DNA of 64,000 nt from Candidatus Fusicatenibacter intestinigallinarum (GCA_019119555.1 DWWU01000016.1:43251-107250); one strand, 5' to 3'. Shown: positions 50,196 to 59,596, counted from the stretch's first letter. Program-made: numbers and translations. Notes: generated by a model from the letters alone, not told the origin.

Positions 50196-50227
50196 CTGCG
50201 GGCATCCGGCCGTTGAAAATCGCTTCT
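50196..50227 (-). repeat. R1 internal fragment
   Basis: GGGCATCCGGCCGTTGAAAATCGCTTCTC matches the central hairpin only. It starts immediately after the ATPase stop. Confidence 0.65.
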
Positions 50228-50286
50228 CTGTTGCTTCCTGTTTTTCAATCCTGTAAAATAGAAATAACACAACCTTTTATAGAATC

Positions 50287-50418
50287 AGAACCGTTCAGCC
50301 AGCTGAGCCGCTACTGCATCCGCCCATTGAAAACCGCTTCGCGATGGGCCGGATGCCACAGGTATTATGCTTTTCCACGGTCTGCGCAGTGAATGCACAG
50401 ACCTGGCTGAACTGTAAC
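50287..50418 (-). repeat. R1 palindromic element, full length, slightly diverged
   Basis: Has the 28-bp palindrome (with GAGCCGCTAC at its right arm), the GCATCC/GGATGC hairpin enclosing the GCTTCGCGATGGG region, the GGTCTGCGCA/TGCACAGACC hairpin and the final GGCTGAACTGTAAC. Flanks TAGAATCA and TGAAATCA agree at 6 of 8. It lies just upstream of the GH3 gene. Confidence 0.88.
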
Positions 50419-50447
50419 TGAAATCACAACATACACAGGAGGGTTTT

Positions 50448-52646
50448 ATGGCTTACACAAAAATTCAGAAGCAGGGCTATACGCTTTACAAAAACGAAGA
50501 TGGCTGTGTGATCGGCACAGTCAACGGCAGCGTCCTGGAACAGGACGGCCTGATTTTCCGTGATCTGGCGGGAACCGGCACACTGCTGCCCTATGAGGAC
50601 TGGCGGCTGGAGCCGTCCGCCCGCGCCCGTGATCTGGCCGGAAGGCTTTCGGTGGATATGATTGCAGGACTGATGCTCTATTCCAGTCATCAGATGATAC
50701 CTGCTGCGCTTCCGGGAACTTCGTTCCCGGCCACCTACGGCGGAAAAGCTTTCCCGGACAGCGGCTGTCAGCCATGGGATATGAGCGATCAGCAGAAAGA
50801 ATTTCTTGAGAAGGACAACATCCGCCATGTACTTGTGACCCGGTTCCAGGACATCCGCACGGCCGTGCGCTGGCAGAATACCATGCAGGCTTACGCCGAA
50901 TCACTCCCCTACGGAATTCCCGTGAATTTTTCTTCCGACCCGCGGCACGGTTCCGCGGACAGTGGAGCAGAATATAAAAGCGGAAGCTGTGAAGTTTCCA
51001 AATGGCCGGAGGGGATCGGTATGGCCGCACTCTTTGACCCGGAGCGTACCCGTACGTTTGCCCGCATCGCCGCCAGGGAATACCGCGCGCTGGGAATCAC
51101 CACTGCGTTGGGACCTCAGATTGATCTCTGCACAGAACCCCGGTGGATGCGGCTTCCGGATACCATGGGACCCGACTGCGAAATGACGATTCGCATGACG
51201 AAAGCTTACTGTGACGGCCTTCAGACCACAGAGGACTCCGAAACCGGCTGGGGAAGCCAGAGCGTCAATGCCATGGTGAAACACTGGCCCGGCGGCGGAA
51301 CCGGCGAAGGCGGCCGCGACGCCCACTACGCTTTCGGTCAGTTTGCGGTCTATCCCGGAGGCCGGTTCAGAGAGCATATGCGTCCCTTCACAGAAGGCGC
51401 CTTCGCCCTGGACGGTCCCACCGGAAAAGCGGCGGCTGTCATGCCCTACTATACCGTATCCTGGAACCAGGATCAGAAAAATCATGAAAACGTGGGGAAT
51501 TCCTACAGTGAATATATGATCCGGGATCTGCTGCGGACTTCCTGCGGCTACGACGGAGTGGTCTGCACCGACTGGGGAATCACCGATGATCCCGCAAAAG
51601 AGCTGGATGCCTTCGGCAGCAGGTGCTATGGAACCGAAGACCTTACTGTGGCAGAACGCCACCTGAGAATTATCATGAACGGCGTCGATCAATTCGGCGG
51701 AAACAACGACAAAGCGCCGATTCTTGAAGCTTACCGGATCGGATGTGAACGTTACGGAGAAGAAGTCATGCGGAAACGTATGGAAGAATCTGCCGTCCGC
51801 ATTCTGACCAACACCTTCCGCGTCGGCCTGTTTGATAACCCGTATCTGGATGAGGAGGAAAGCGTCCGCACCGTCGGCTGCCGCGAATTTGTTCAGACAG
51901 GCTACCAGGCACAGCTGGATTCGGTTGTTCTCCTGAAAAACCGGAATCTCACACTTCCTTTGAAAAAGCACCGGAAAGTTTATGTTCCCGACCGTCACAT
52001 TCGTCCGATGAAAGGATTTTTCCGGCAGATGGAAGAAGAACGGTTCTGCCGTCCCATCGAAACAGAACTGCTGTCAGAGTATTTTGAACCGGTTTCCGAT
52101 CCGGAGGAAGCGGACGCTGCTATCGTACTGATCGAAAGCCCTCTGACCAACGGCGGTTACGAAAACGGCGGCTACGTTCCCATCAGTCTGCAGTACCGCC
52201 CCTACCAGGCGGTCAGCGCCCGGGAAACCAGCATTGCCGGAAGCACCTGGAGACCGGAAGATCTCAATCGTTCCTATCAGGGAAAAACAGTGACAACCGC
52301 CAACGAGGAGGATCTGGATCTGGTCATTCAGACAAAAAAAATCATGGGTGAGAAGCCGGTCATCGTCTGCATCGCCATGCACAACCCGGCCGTATGCGCC
52401 GAGTTCGAACCCTATGCCGACGCCATCCTTGCAGATTTCGGCGTCAGCCGCAGAGCCCTGCTGGATCTGATCACAGGCGCCTCGCCTTTCAGAGGCCGTC
52501 TTCCTGTTCAGCTGCCGCGGGATATGGATACCGTCGAACGTCACTGCGAGGACGTCGCCTTTGACCTGGAGCCTTATGTGGACGGGGAAGGCCACAGCTA
52601 CGATTACGGCTACGGTCTCGACAGCAGCGGCAAACTGCTCGGGTGA
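50448..52646 (+). CDS. Glycoside hydrolase family 3 protein (beta-glucosidase-like)
   Basis: 732 residues, no signal peptide. The N-terminal barrel (about 100-430) contains the nucleophile Asp in GVVCTDWGITDD. KHWPGGGTGEGGRDAH is the substrate-binding loop. The alpha/beta sandwich domain follows (about 480-700; VVLLKNRNLTLPL). The exact sugar cannot be told; beta-glucosides or beta-xylosides are common for the family. AGGAGG precedes the ATG. The LysR gene downstream faces it and may not be its regulator. Confidence 0.9.
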   Translation: MAYTKIQKQGYTLYKNEDGCVIGTVNGSVLEQDGLIFRDLAGTGTLLPYEDWRLEPSARARDLAGRLSVDMIAGLMLYSSHQMIPAALPGTSFPATYGGKAFPDSGCQPWDMSDQQKEFLEKDNIRHVLVTRFQDIRTAVRWQNTMQAYAESLPYGIPVNFSSDPRHGSADSGAEYKSGSCEVSKWPEGIGMAALFDPERTRTFARIAAREYRALGITTALGPQIDLCTEPRWMRLPDTMGPDCEMTIRMTKAYCDGLQTTEDSETGWGSQSVNAMVKHWPGGGTGEGGRDAHYAFGQFAVYPGGRFREHMRPFTEGAFALDGPTGKAAAVMPYYTVSWNQDQKNHENVGNSYSEYMIRDLLRTSCGYDGVVCTDWGITDDPAKELDAFGSRCYGTEDLTVAERHLRIIMNGVDQFGGNNDKAPILEAYRIGCERYGEEVMRKRMEESAVRILTNTFRVGLFDNPYLDEEESVRTVGCREFVQTGYQAQLDSVVLLKNRNLTLPLKKHRKVYVPDRHIRPMKGFFRQMEEERFCRPIETELLSEYFEPVSDPEEADAAIVLIESPLTNGGYENGGYVPISLQYRPYQAVSARETSIAGSTWRPEDLNRSYQGKTVTTANEEDLDLVIQTKKIMGEKPVIVCIAMHNPAVCAEFEPYADAILADFGVSRRALLDLITGASPFRGRLPVQLPRDMDTVERHCEDVAFDLEPYVDGEGHSYDYGYGLDSSGKLLG

Positions 52647-52706
52647 AACGCAGACCTTCGAAAAAGCATTCTGCGCAATTGATCCGGTTATTTGTCGAAC
52701 ACTGTA

Positions 52707-53582
52707 CTAGACCATAATTTTCTTCGCAGTATCCATAAAGTACTTCATGACTGAGGAAAGATACTTCTTTCTGTGATAAGCAAGACAGACTTTGTTTTCA
52801 AAAACAAAATCGGACAGATAAATCTGGGAAAGCTTTCTCGCTTTCATCTCTTCTCTGGCGAATTTTTCCGGGAGCACGGTTACCCCAAGCCCGCAGCGAA
52901 TCGCTTCCAGAAGGGCCTCCGGCGAGGAACTCTCCCAGGCCGGTTCTGCAGTACAGCCTGCCTGTGCAACCGCCTTCTGGAAACTCTCGAACGCACCGCT
53001 GCCCCGTTCACGGAACAGCAGCGGCTGCTCGAGGAACTCCCGAAGCGTAAGAACCTGTCCGGCCAGACTGTGATCCGGCGCGCAGACCGCAAGATGTCTT
53101 TCCATAAAAAGATAAGTCACATGTATCAGCCCAGACTGAATCACATTTCCCACAATCGCCAGATCCAGCTGATTTTCCAACAGCAGTTTTTCCAGCGCTT
53201 CCGTTGTGTTTATCTTCACCTGCACGGTAATATTCGGAAATTTTCTGTTGAATTCCCGTGTCAGCGCCGGTATATAATAAATACCCACACTGACGCTCGC
53301 TCCCACCCACAGAGTTCCTCTCACATCAGGATCCCTGTCAGATTGTCCCGCGCCGTCGTAAAGATCGATCAGCTGAACCGCATATTTAAAAAATTTTTTT
53401 CCCTCCTCAGTGAGTCTCATACGCTGACCCGTGCGCCGGAAAAAATATGTCCCGTAATGCTCCTCCAGTTCACGGAGCACGCCTCTGACCGTTTTCTGCG
53501 AAAGCACAAGTTCTTCCGCCGCTTTCGTGATACTCTCTGTCCTGGCCGCCGCAATAAAAATCCGAAAATGACGAATCGTCAT
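52707..53582 (-). CDS. LysR-family transcriptional regulator
   Basis: 291 residues. The winged helix-turn-helix (about 1-65: MTIRHFRIFIAAARTESITKAAEELVLSQKTVRGVLRELE) is followed by a substrate-binding domain (about 90-290) with LWVGASVSVGIYYIPALTREF and LLEAIRCGLGVTVLPE. It resembles the CysB/CbbR/YeiE-type subgroup. No divergent target is apparent: upstream is a U32 peptidase gene facing the same way, and downstream GH3 runs towards it. Confidence 0.93.
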   Translation of the reverse strand: MTIRHFRIFIAAARTESITKAAEELVLSQKTVRGVLRELEEHYGTYFFRRTGQRMRLTEEGKKFFKYAVQLIDLYDGAGQSDRDPDVRGTLWVGASVSVGIYYIPALTREFNRKFPNITVQVKINTTEALEKLLLENQLDLAIVGNVIQSGLIHVTYLFMERHLAVCAPDHSLAGQVLTLREFLEQPLLFRERGSGAFESFQKAVAQAGCTAEPAWESSSPEALLEAIRCGLGVTVLPEKFAREEMKARKLSQIYLSDFVFENKVCLAYHRKKYLSSVMKYFMDTAKKIMV

Positions 53583-53614
53583 ACTGCTCTCCTACCCGCT
53601 CCCATCGCTGTCCT

Positions 53615-53642
53615 TCAACAGTTCAGCCAGCTGAACTGTTAC
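53615..53642. repeat. R1 short form
   Basis: TCAACAGTTCAGC/GCTGAACTGTTAC. Flanks do not match. Lies between the LysR and U32 peptidase genes. Confidence 0.82.
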
Positions 53643-53672
53643 CTGCTGCAACCTGCTCTTTACAGCTGTCTG

Positions 53673-54905
53673 TCACTCAATCTCACGTCTTCTGAGAATG
53701 TCGAAGCATTCCGTTTCCATACCCAGATCCACCCAAAGCTTCTGTTTCGGGTGCGGCGCGCTTTCCATCGGAGTTCCGTCCTCATCATAAATCGCTTTTA
53801 CGGTCACCGTCCGGTTCTCCCCGTCCGGCTTCATGATCTCAATTTTCTCACCCACGCTGAATTTGTTTCTCTGCTCGATTCTGCAGCAGCCTCTGTCATC
53901 CCTCTCCCCCGCGATACCCAGATAAGTATAATCCTTCGCATAGGTGTTGCTGTCATAGATCTGCGCCTTATCCGTAGGCTTCCCATAGAAAAAGCCGGTG
54001 GTAAACTGCCGGTACGTACAGTTGGAAATCTGGCTCCGGTACCAATCCATATGCTCCTCATAGAGCTTTGAATCCTCAAAATAATCATCGATGGCTTTCC
54101 GGTAAGTGCGGGCGACAGTGGCCACATAGAGCGCCGTCTTCATCCTCCCCTCAATTTTAAAGCTGTCGATTCCGGCCTCCACCAGGTCGGGGATATGCTC
54201 GATCATACACAGATCTTTGGAATTGAAAATGTAGGTTCCCCTCTCATTTTCATATACCGGAAAATACTCGCCCGGGCGGGATTCTTCCATCACCGCGTAT
54301 TTCCAGCGGCACGGATGTGTACATGCCCCCTGGTTTGCGTCTCTTCCCGTGAAGAAATTTGACAGAAGACATCGTCCCGAATAGGATATGCACATAGCTC
54401 CGTGAACAAAAGTCTCAATTTCCATCTCGTCGGGAATCTGCCGGCGGATTTCCTTCAGTTCCTCAAGAGAAAGTTCTCTCGCAGACACCACGCGCTTTGC
54501 CCCGAGCCGGTGCCAGAACAGATAGGTCCCGTAGTTGGTGTTATTGGCCTGCGTACTGATATGACGCTCAATTTCCGGACACACCTCCACCGCAATCTGA
54601 TACACGCCGGGATCCGAGATAATCAGCGCATCCGGCCCCACGTTCTTCAGTTCTTCAAAATATGCCCTGACTCCCTCCAGGTCCCTGTTGTGGGCCAGAA
54701 TATTGGCCGTCACATAGACCCGGACGCCATGGGCGTGGGCAAAGGCAATCCCCTCTTTGATTTCTTCCATTGAAAAATTTTTCGCCTTGGCACGCAGTCC
54801 GAAAGCTTCGCCGCCGATATAAACAGCATCCGCCCCGAAAACCACCGCAACCTTCAATACCTCAAGACTGCTGGCAGGCACCAGCAATTCCGGTTTTTTC
54901 TTCAT
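53673..54905 (-). CDS. U32-family peptidase (YrrO/RlhA-like)
   Basis: About 410 residues. The U32 signature is seen as GAMCISYSGRCLLSNFFTGRDANQGACTHPC with the conserved Cys residues, preceded by the barrel VYIGGEAFGLRAKAKNFS. Although called peptidases, members in E. coli (RlhA, TrhP) modify rRNA or tRNA by hydroxylation. B. subtilis yrrN/yrrO lie in the same order with yrrM. The ATG at 54905 has GGAGG five bases upstream; a longer ATG frame at 54923 is rejected. It overlaps neither neighbour. Confidence 0.9.
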   Translation of the reverse strand: MKKKPELLVPASSLEVLKVAVVFGADAVYIGGEAFGLRAKAKNFSMEEIKEGIAFAHAHGVRVYVTANILAHNRDLEGVRAYFEELKNVGPDALIISDPGVYQIAVEVCPEIERHISTQANNTNYGTYLFWHRLGAKRVVSARELSLEELKEIRRQIPDEMEIETFVHGAMCISYSGRCLLSNFFTGRDANQGACTHPCRWKYAVMEESRPGEYFPVYENERGTYIFNSKDLCMIEHIPDLVEAGIDSFKIEGRMKTALYVATVARTYRKAIDDYFEDSKLYEEHMDWYRSQISNCTYRQFTTGFFYGKPTDKAQIYDSNTYAKDYTYLGIAGERDDRGCCRIEQRNKFSVGEKIEIMKPDGENRTVTVKAIYDEDGTPMESAPHPKQKLWVDLGMETECFDILRRREIE

Positions 54906-55024
54906 ACTTTCCTCCATTCTCAAAAAGAAAAAGGCATTTTTACAGCAGCCGCTGTATCTTATGCCTTTTTACAATACACTCTGTTTGCTTTCCGTGTTCC
55001 GGTCAGCAGATCACCTGTTCCCGG

Positions 55025-55681
55025 TCAGTCTCTGCCACTTTCCACCTTTACACTGACAGTAATCCCGTCGCCCAGCGGGATGATGGAAGTACGAAGACCA
55101 GGATCATGCTTCAGTTCATACAGATATTCTCTCATTCTCTTATGAATCGTACGGTTTCTGCGCTCCACAGCAAAACGGGATTCAATGACGTCCCCGTCCT
55201 GAAGCACATTATCCGAAATCAGAACGCCGCCCGGACCAAGAAGTCTCAGCGTTTCCGGGAGAAAATGAAGATACTGTCCCTTCGCGGCGTCCATAAAAAT
55301 CAGATCATAAGGCCCTTCCAGCGCTTTCAGAATTTCCGCCGCATCGCCCTTCAGAAACGTGATCCGGTCCGCATATCCGGATTCCCGGAAATTTTTTTCC
55401 GCTGTAGAGAATCGTTTTTCATAGTTTTCAATCGTTGTGATCCTGGCATCCGGTCTTCCGTATTCCGCCATCAATATCGCAGAAAATCCCACAGCGGTTC
55501 CCACCTCCAGAATCCGTTCCGGTTTCTGGACGGCAAGAAACATCTTCAGAAAGCTCTGCATTTCCCGGCGGATAATCGGAACCCGATCCGCCTTCGCTTT
55601 CTGCTCCAGGCGCTCCAGAAACGGTGTATGTCCCGTATCCAGAGAATTAATATACGCATTCATGCGTTCCTCTGTGATCAT
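55025..55681 (-). CDS. SAM-dependent O-methyltransferase, YrrM/TrmR-like
   Basis: 218 residues of the catechol-O-methyltransferase-like family. The SAM site has ILEVGTAVGFSAILMA, the acidic loop reads RITTIENYEK, and the metal Asp appears in DLIFMDAAKGQYLHFL, then GGVLISDNVLQDGDV. In B. subtilis, TrmR (YrrM) methylates 5-hydroxyuridine of tRNA to mo5U; synteny with the U32 and mltG genes supports this role here. Confidence 0.92.
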   Translation of the reverse strand: MITEERMNAYINSLDTGHTPFLERLEQKAKADRVPIIRREMQSFLKMFLAVQKPERILEVGTAVGFSAILMAEYGRPDARITTIENYEKRFSTAEKNFRESGYADRITFLKGDAAEILKALEGPYDLIFMDAAKGQYLHFLPETLRLLGPGGVLISDNVLQDGDVIESRFAVERRNRTIHKRMREYLYELKHDPGLRTSIIPLGDGITVSVKVESGRD

Positions 55682-55698
55682 GGTTTTTCTGCTTCTCC

Positions 55699-56121
55699 TT
55701 ACTCCTGAGCCTCCTCCTGCTGAGGCTGCCCTTCTGTATTATTCTGGGACAGAATTTCCAGCATTTCATCCACGGTCTGAGACGTGTTCAGAATATACGT
55801 ACCCGGCAGCAGTTTTCCATGATATCCGGAAAAGAGTACCTGCGCCCGGAATACAAGCAGATCCTCGTCAATCAGCCCATTTTCAATCAGCATCTCGCCG
55901 ATCTCTCCCTCGTTCATCTCCGCCGTAACTTCAACCGTAACTTCCGTCCCTTCCTGAGCCGACGCCACCGGCTGCTGATTAAAAATATCAAACCCGAATT
56001 CATAGGCCGTCTTCCCTGCAAAGATGAGCACCAGCAGCAGACAGATATAAATCAGGATTTTCAGTATCCCCCTCGCTCCGGTCACTGCCGCGCGATAGCC
56101 GGCATCCTTTTTCTTGCCCAT
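55699..56121 (-). CDS. Short MltG-like membrane protein lacking the catalytic domain
   Basis: About 140 residues: a basic N-terminus, one membrane helix (about 20-42), and one small domain (about 60-125) reading EVTAEMNEGEIGEMLIENGLIDEDLLVFRA and KLLPGTYILN, which matches the LysM-like N-terminal part of MltG/YceG. The transglycosylase domain that normally follows (about 200 residues) is missing, and the frame ends in a QEEAQE tail. Synteny with yrrM is the normal mltG position. The start at 56121 follows AAGGAG. It could modulate septal wall processing without cutting it. Confidence 0.85.
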   Translation of the reverse strand: MGKKKDAGYRAAVTGARGILKILIYICLLLVLIFAGKTAYEFGFDIFNQQPVASAQEGTEVTVEVTAEMNEGEIGEMLIENGLIDEDLLVFRAQVLFSGYHGKLLPGTYILNTSQTVDEMLEILSQNNTEGQPQQEEAQE

Positions 56122-56132
56122 AGACACTCCTT

Positions 56133-56468
56133 CTAATACTCAGGCACAAACACATGAATCTCATCTGTGATCCGCTGCTGAACCTTCTGGATCATCTTAC
56201 AGACCGCCAGCTCCGCTTCCAGATAAGCATTGGCCTTCTGATTCTTTCTGAGATCATAAAAATCGCGTTCAAGAGCATCCACCGCGTCAAAAAGATCTAC
56301 GTCGTCTGACTGCTGCAGATGATAATTTTTTATCCGATAATCGTCAATCCTTCTTTTCAGTTCCGGATCCCTGGAAATTTCCTGCTCCATCCACAGGTAA
56401 TTCTGATATTCCCTGCTTTCCTGCATTTCCAGAATCAGGCTGTCCAGACATTCTGACACCTTATCCAT
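56133..56468 (-). CDS. YlbF/YmcA-family regulator
   Basis: 111 residues, helical, of the YlbF/YmcA family. In B. subtilis this complex carries iron-sulfur clusters and helps RNase Y mature mRNAs. Visible features are DPELKRRIDDYRIKNYHLQQ and AYLEAELAVCKMIQKVQQRI. It starts 4 bp after the RNase J stop and is likely co-transcribed with it. Paralogues YaaT and YmcA are not in this window. Confidence 0.88.
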   Translation of the reverse strand: MDKVSECLDSLILEMQESREYQNYLWMEQEISRDPELKRRIDDYRIKNYHLQQSDDVDLFDAVDALERDFYDLRKNQKANAYLEAELAVCKMIQKVQQRITDEIHVFVPEY

Positions 56469-56472
56469 TTTT

Positions 56473-58140
56473 TTATGCCTCCATAATAATCGGCAGGATC
56501 ATAGGTCTTCTCTTTGTGCGTTTCCACACAAAATCTCCAAGCGCATCCTTTACTGCCGATTTTATCTTGCCCCAGTCCGAAATACGGCGGTTCAGACAGG
56601 AATCGAGCGCTTCCTCCACAACTTCACGGGCTTCGCCCATCAGATCCTCGGATTCTCTCACATAGACAAAACCGCGGGATACGATATCCGGACCTGCGAG
56701 AAGCTGATTGCTTCTTTTTTCCAGCGTGAGAACCACCACCATAATACCGTCCTCCGACAGATGCTGGCGGTCACGCAGTACAATATTTCCCACATCGCCG
56801 ACGCCAAGGCCGTCGACCATAATAGCTCCTGTGGGCGCCTGACCTTCCGCCAGTTCTGCTCCGCTGTCGTCCAGCGACAGCACATCCCCTGAATGCATCA
56901 GGAAAATATGATCTTTCGGTATTCCAAGGCTCTGGGCAATTCCCGCATGAGCCTTCAGATGACGGTACTCACCGTGAACCGGAATCGAATATTTTGGCTT
57001 CACAAGGGAATAGATCAGTTTGATTTCTTCCTGGCAAGCATGTCCGGACACATGGACATTCTGGAAGATAACGTCCGCGCCCTGCTCCGACAGATCGTTG
57101 ATAATATTCGACACAGCCTTCTCATTGCCCGGAATCGGGTTTGAGCTGAAAATCACCGTATCTCCCGGCTTGATGGATACCTTTTTGTGAAGATGAGCCG
57201 CCATTCTGGACAGCGCCGCCATAGACTCTCCCTGGCTTCCGGTGGTGATCAGCACCAGCTGTTCATCTGTATAATTTTTCATCTGCTCAATGTCGATCAG
57301 CGTATTTTCAGGAATCTGAATGTAGCCCAGCTCCTGGGCAGTGGAGATTACATTGACCATACTGCGGCCTTCCACCACCACCTTGCGGCCAAACTTATAC
57401 GCGGAATAGATAATCTGCTGCACACGGTCCACATTGGACGCGAACGTGGCAATGATGATCCGGCTGTTCCGGTGTTCCGCAAACAGTCCGTCGATCGTAT
57501 GGCCTACGGTGCGCTCCGACATGGTAAATCCGGGCCGCTCCGCGTTGGTGCTGTCGCACATCAGCGCAAGCACTCCCTTCTTTCCGATCTCCGCGAAACG
57601 CTGAAGATCAATCGCATCGCCGAATACCGGAGTGTAATCCACCTTAAAGTCACCGGTGTGAACCACGATGCCCGCCGGCGAATAGATCGCAAGAGCCGCC
57701 GCATCTGCAATGCTGTGATTTGTTTTGATAAATTCAATCCGGAATGCCCCCAGATTAATGGACTGCCCGTGGCGGATTGTCTTTCTCTTCGTCGTCCGCA
57801 GCAGTCCATGCTCCTTCAGTTTATTCTCAATCAGACCAATGGTCAGTTTTGTGGCATAAACCGGAACGTTTACCTCCTTCAGAACATATGGCAGCGCTCC
57901 GATATGGTCTTCATGACCGTGGGTGATGACAAATCCCTTTACCTTGTTAATATTATTTTTCAGATAGGTCACATCCGGGATTACCAGGTCGATTCCCAGC
58001 ATATCATCTTCCGGGAAAGCCAGTCCACAGTCCACAACAATAATACTGTCCTCATACTCGAAGGCAGTAATATTCATTCCGATCTGCTCCAGTCCGCCGA
58101 GCGGAATGATCTTTAATTTACTTGTATTATCCTTTTTCAA
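56473..58140 (-). CDS. rnj: Ribonuclease J
   Basis: 555 residues, the usual length. The metallo-beta-lactamase domain shows VITHGHEDHIGALPY (zinc ligands), KTNHSIADA, VVHTGDFKVDYTPV, and CDSTNAERPG; the beta-CASP domain and C-terminal oligomerisation part follow. The enzyme degrades and processes RNA, both as endonuclease and 5'-3' exonuclease. The start is a TTG at 58140 behind GGAGGTG with tight spacing; the ATG at 58191 leads to a basic extension unlike relatives. Confidence 0.95.
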   Translation of the reverse strand: MKKDNTSKLKIIPLGGLEQIGMNITAFEYEDSIIVVDCGLAFPEDDMLGIDLVIPDVTYLKNNINKVKGFVITHGHEDHIGALPYVLKEVNVPVYATKLTIGLIENKLKEHGLLRTTKRKTIRHGQSINLGAFRIEFIKTNHSIADAAALAIYSPAGIVVHTGDFKVDYTPVFGDAIDLQRFAEIGKKGVLALMCDSTNAERPGFTMSERTVGHTIDGLFAEHRNSRIIIATFASNVDRVQQIIYSAYKFGRKVVVEGRSMVNVISTAQELGYIQIPENTLIDIEQMKNYTDEQLVLITTGSQGESMAALSRMAAHLHKKVSIKPGDTVIFSSNPIPGNEKAVSNIINDLSEQGADVIFQNVHVSGHACQEEIKLIYSLVKPKYSIPVHGEYRHLKAHAGIAQSLGIPKDHIFLMHSGDVLSLDDSGAELAEGQAPTGAIMVDGLGVGDVGNIVLRDRQHLSEDGIMVVVLTLEKRSNQLLAGPDIVSRGFVYVRESEDLMGEAREVVEEALDSCLNRRISDWGKIKSAVKDALGDFVWKRTKRRPMILPIIMEA

Positions 58141-58202
58141 ATAGCACCTCCGTCTGAGAGGGCGCACCCCTCCCTGTTTTTCCGAACACAAAGAATGTCA
58201 TG

Positions 58203-58460
58203 TTACTCGAACTCAACATCATCCTCCAGCATCTGGGAAAACACTCCGGACACGGCTTCAAACTCGACCTCGTCTTCCACCATCACATACTCGCTTTCCT
58301 CTCCCTGGGACGACGGGAGCTCTTTTAAGATATAGGCATTCGCCTCACTCTGCATAGAATCAGAGACCAGAAGATAATTGATTCCGCTGATCCTGGTCTG
58401 CTCCTCTATGTAAAATTCCTCTTTCGTTCCGTCATCTGCTGTAAATGTAATTTTTTCCAT
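58203..58460 (-). CDS. DUF1292-family protein (YrzB-like)
   Basis: 85 residues, acidic. It matches DUF1292 (YrzB), a small protein of unknown function found after ruvX and ireB in Firmicutes. Features are MEKITFTADDGTKEEFYIEEQ, INYLLVSD and an acidic C-terminus. An R1 element is wedged between it and ruvX, where in other genomes the genes usually follow closely. Confidence 0.88.
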   Translation of the reverse strand: MEKITFTADDGTKEEFYIEEQTRISGINYLLVSDSMQSEANAYILKELPSSQGEESEYVMVEDEVEFEAVSGVFSQMLEDDVEFE

Positions 58461-58497
58461 ACAATATTCCTTCGATAATTCTATATAATAACCGGCT

Positions 58498-58601
58498 GTT
58501 ACAGTTCATCCAGGTCTGTGCATTCACTGCACAGACCGTATAAAATCGCAGAACCTGCGGGCACCCGGCCCATCGCGAAGCGATTTTCAATGGACTGTTA
58601 C
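58498..58601 (+). repeat. R1 element with internal deletion
   Basis: Begins GTTACAGTTCATCCAGG, has the GGTCTGTGCA/TGCACAGACC and GCACCCGGCC regions and AAGCGATTTTCAATGG, then jumps straight to ACTGTTAC. Most of the second arm of the CCGGCC hairpin and one terminus are missing. It interrupts the ireB-ruvX-yrzB order. Confidence 0.85.
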
Positions 58602-58658
58602 GATAACTGCGCGCTCCGGCCGGCTGCACATCGGCCCGGAATTCCGCTCCATACTCTG

Positions 58659-59093
58659 TCATTCCTGACGGTTCATCGCAAGATAATCCAGATATCCCTG
58701 CAGAATAAAAACAGCCGCAAGCATATCCACATATTCCTTCCGGTTTTCTCTCCGTATCCCTGTTTCCATCATGGTTCTGTCCGCCTCAACCGTCGTAAGA
58801 CGCTCATCCCACATGACAACATGCAGGCCTGTCCGCTTTTCCAGCATTTTCTGAAATTCCAGCGATTTCTCAGCCCGCTCTCCGATATCATTATTCATAT
58901 GCTTCGGAAGACCCAGTACAATTCTCTCTACCTTATACTGGTCAACCAATTCTTCAATCCTGGCAAGCGTCTGACGCAGTTTCTTTTCCGACTTTCTGCG
59001 GATGATCTCCACACCCTGCGCAGTCAGGCCAAGAGGGTCGCTGACAGCTACCCCTACCGTTTTTGAACCAAAATCCAGTCCCATAATCCGCAT
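58659..59093 (-). CDS. ruvX: Putative Holliday junction resolvase / pre-16S nuclease YqgF (RuvX)
   Basis: 144 residues with the RNase H-like fold. [22 protein letters not shown] holds the first catalytic Asp, [12 protein letters not shown] and [15 protein letters not shown] the others. E. coli YqgF matures the 16S rRNA 5' end; a resolvase role has also been proposed. Start 6 bp after ireB, as in most Firmicutes. Confidence 0.95.
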   Translation of the reverse strand: MRIMGLDFGSKTVGVAVSDPLGLTAQGVEIIRRKSEKKLRQTLARIEELVDQYKVERIVLGLPKHMNNDIGERAEKSLEFQKMLEKRTGLHVVMWDERLTTVEADRTMMETGIRRENRKEYVDMLAAVFILQGYLDYLAMNRQE

Positions 59094-59099
59094 ATCAGA

Positions 59100-59369
59100 C
59101 TATTTCCTTTTCCAGGATTCGTTCCTGATATACTCTTTGAGAAGTTCCTCCACAAGCTCGTCACGCTCAACCTTCATAATCATACTGCGCGCGCCTTTAT
59201 AGCTGGTAATATACGTAGGATCTCCGGACATAATATATCCCACAATCTGATTGACCGGGTTATACCCTTTCTCAGCCATTGCATTGTAGACTACATTCAG
59301 AACCTCTTTCACCTGGATCTCCGGCTCTGTTTTTACCTTAAAATATTGTGTGTTGCTCGTTCCTGACAT
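59100..59369 (-). CDS. IreB-family regulatory phosphoprotein (DUF965)
   Basis: 89 residues of the IreB (YrzL/DUF965) family. The N-terminus MSGTSNTQYFKVKTEPEIQVKEVLNVVYNAM keeps the Thr-rich segment phosphorylated by the Ser/Thr kinase IreK in Enterococcus faecalis. NPVNQIVGYIMSGDPTYITSY is the conserved core. alaS often lies upstream in other Firmicutes, but here the upstream gene is a transporter. Confidence 0.95.
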   Translation of the reverse strand: MSGTSNTQYFKVKTEPEIQVKEVLNVVYNAMAEKGYNPVNQIVGYIMSGDPTYITSYKGARSMIMKVERDELVEELLKEYIRNESWKRK

Positions 59370-59463
59370 AGTTTCTTCACGTCCTCAATTTATTAATATC
59401 ATTTTTATTCTAATATACTTTACATAAAAATTCAATGACTATTTGCCAATTTTTGTTTCGCCG

Positions 59464-59536
59464 GGTTACTGTTCCGCCAGGTCTGTGCATCCACTGCACA
59501 GACCGCAGGAAAGTATAGTGCCTGCGGGCATCCGGA
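59464..59536 (+). repeat. R1 element, 5' part only
   Basis: Starts GGTTACTGTTCCGCCAGG, with the GGTCTGTGCA/TGCACAGACC hairpin, and stops after GCATCCGG. The distal half is absent. It lies between ireB and the NSS transporter. Confidence 0.78.
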
Positions 59537-59596
59537 ACTGATACTTTCAGTTTCGCCCGAAAACGGGTCCGATATACCTCTTCAGAAAGATAAAAC

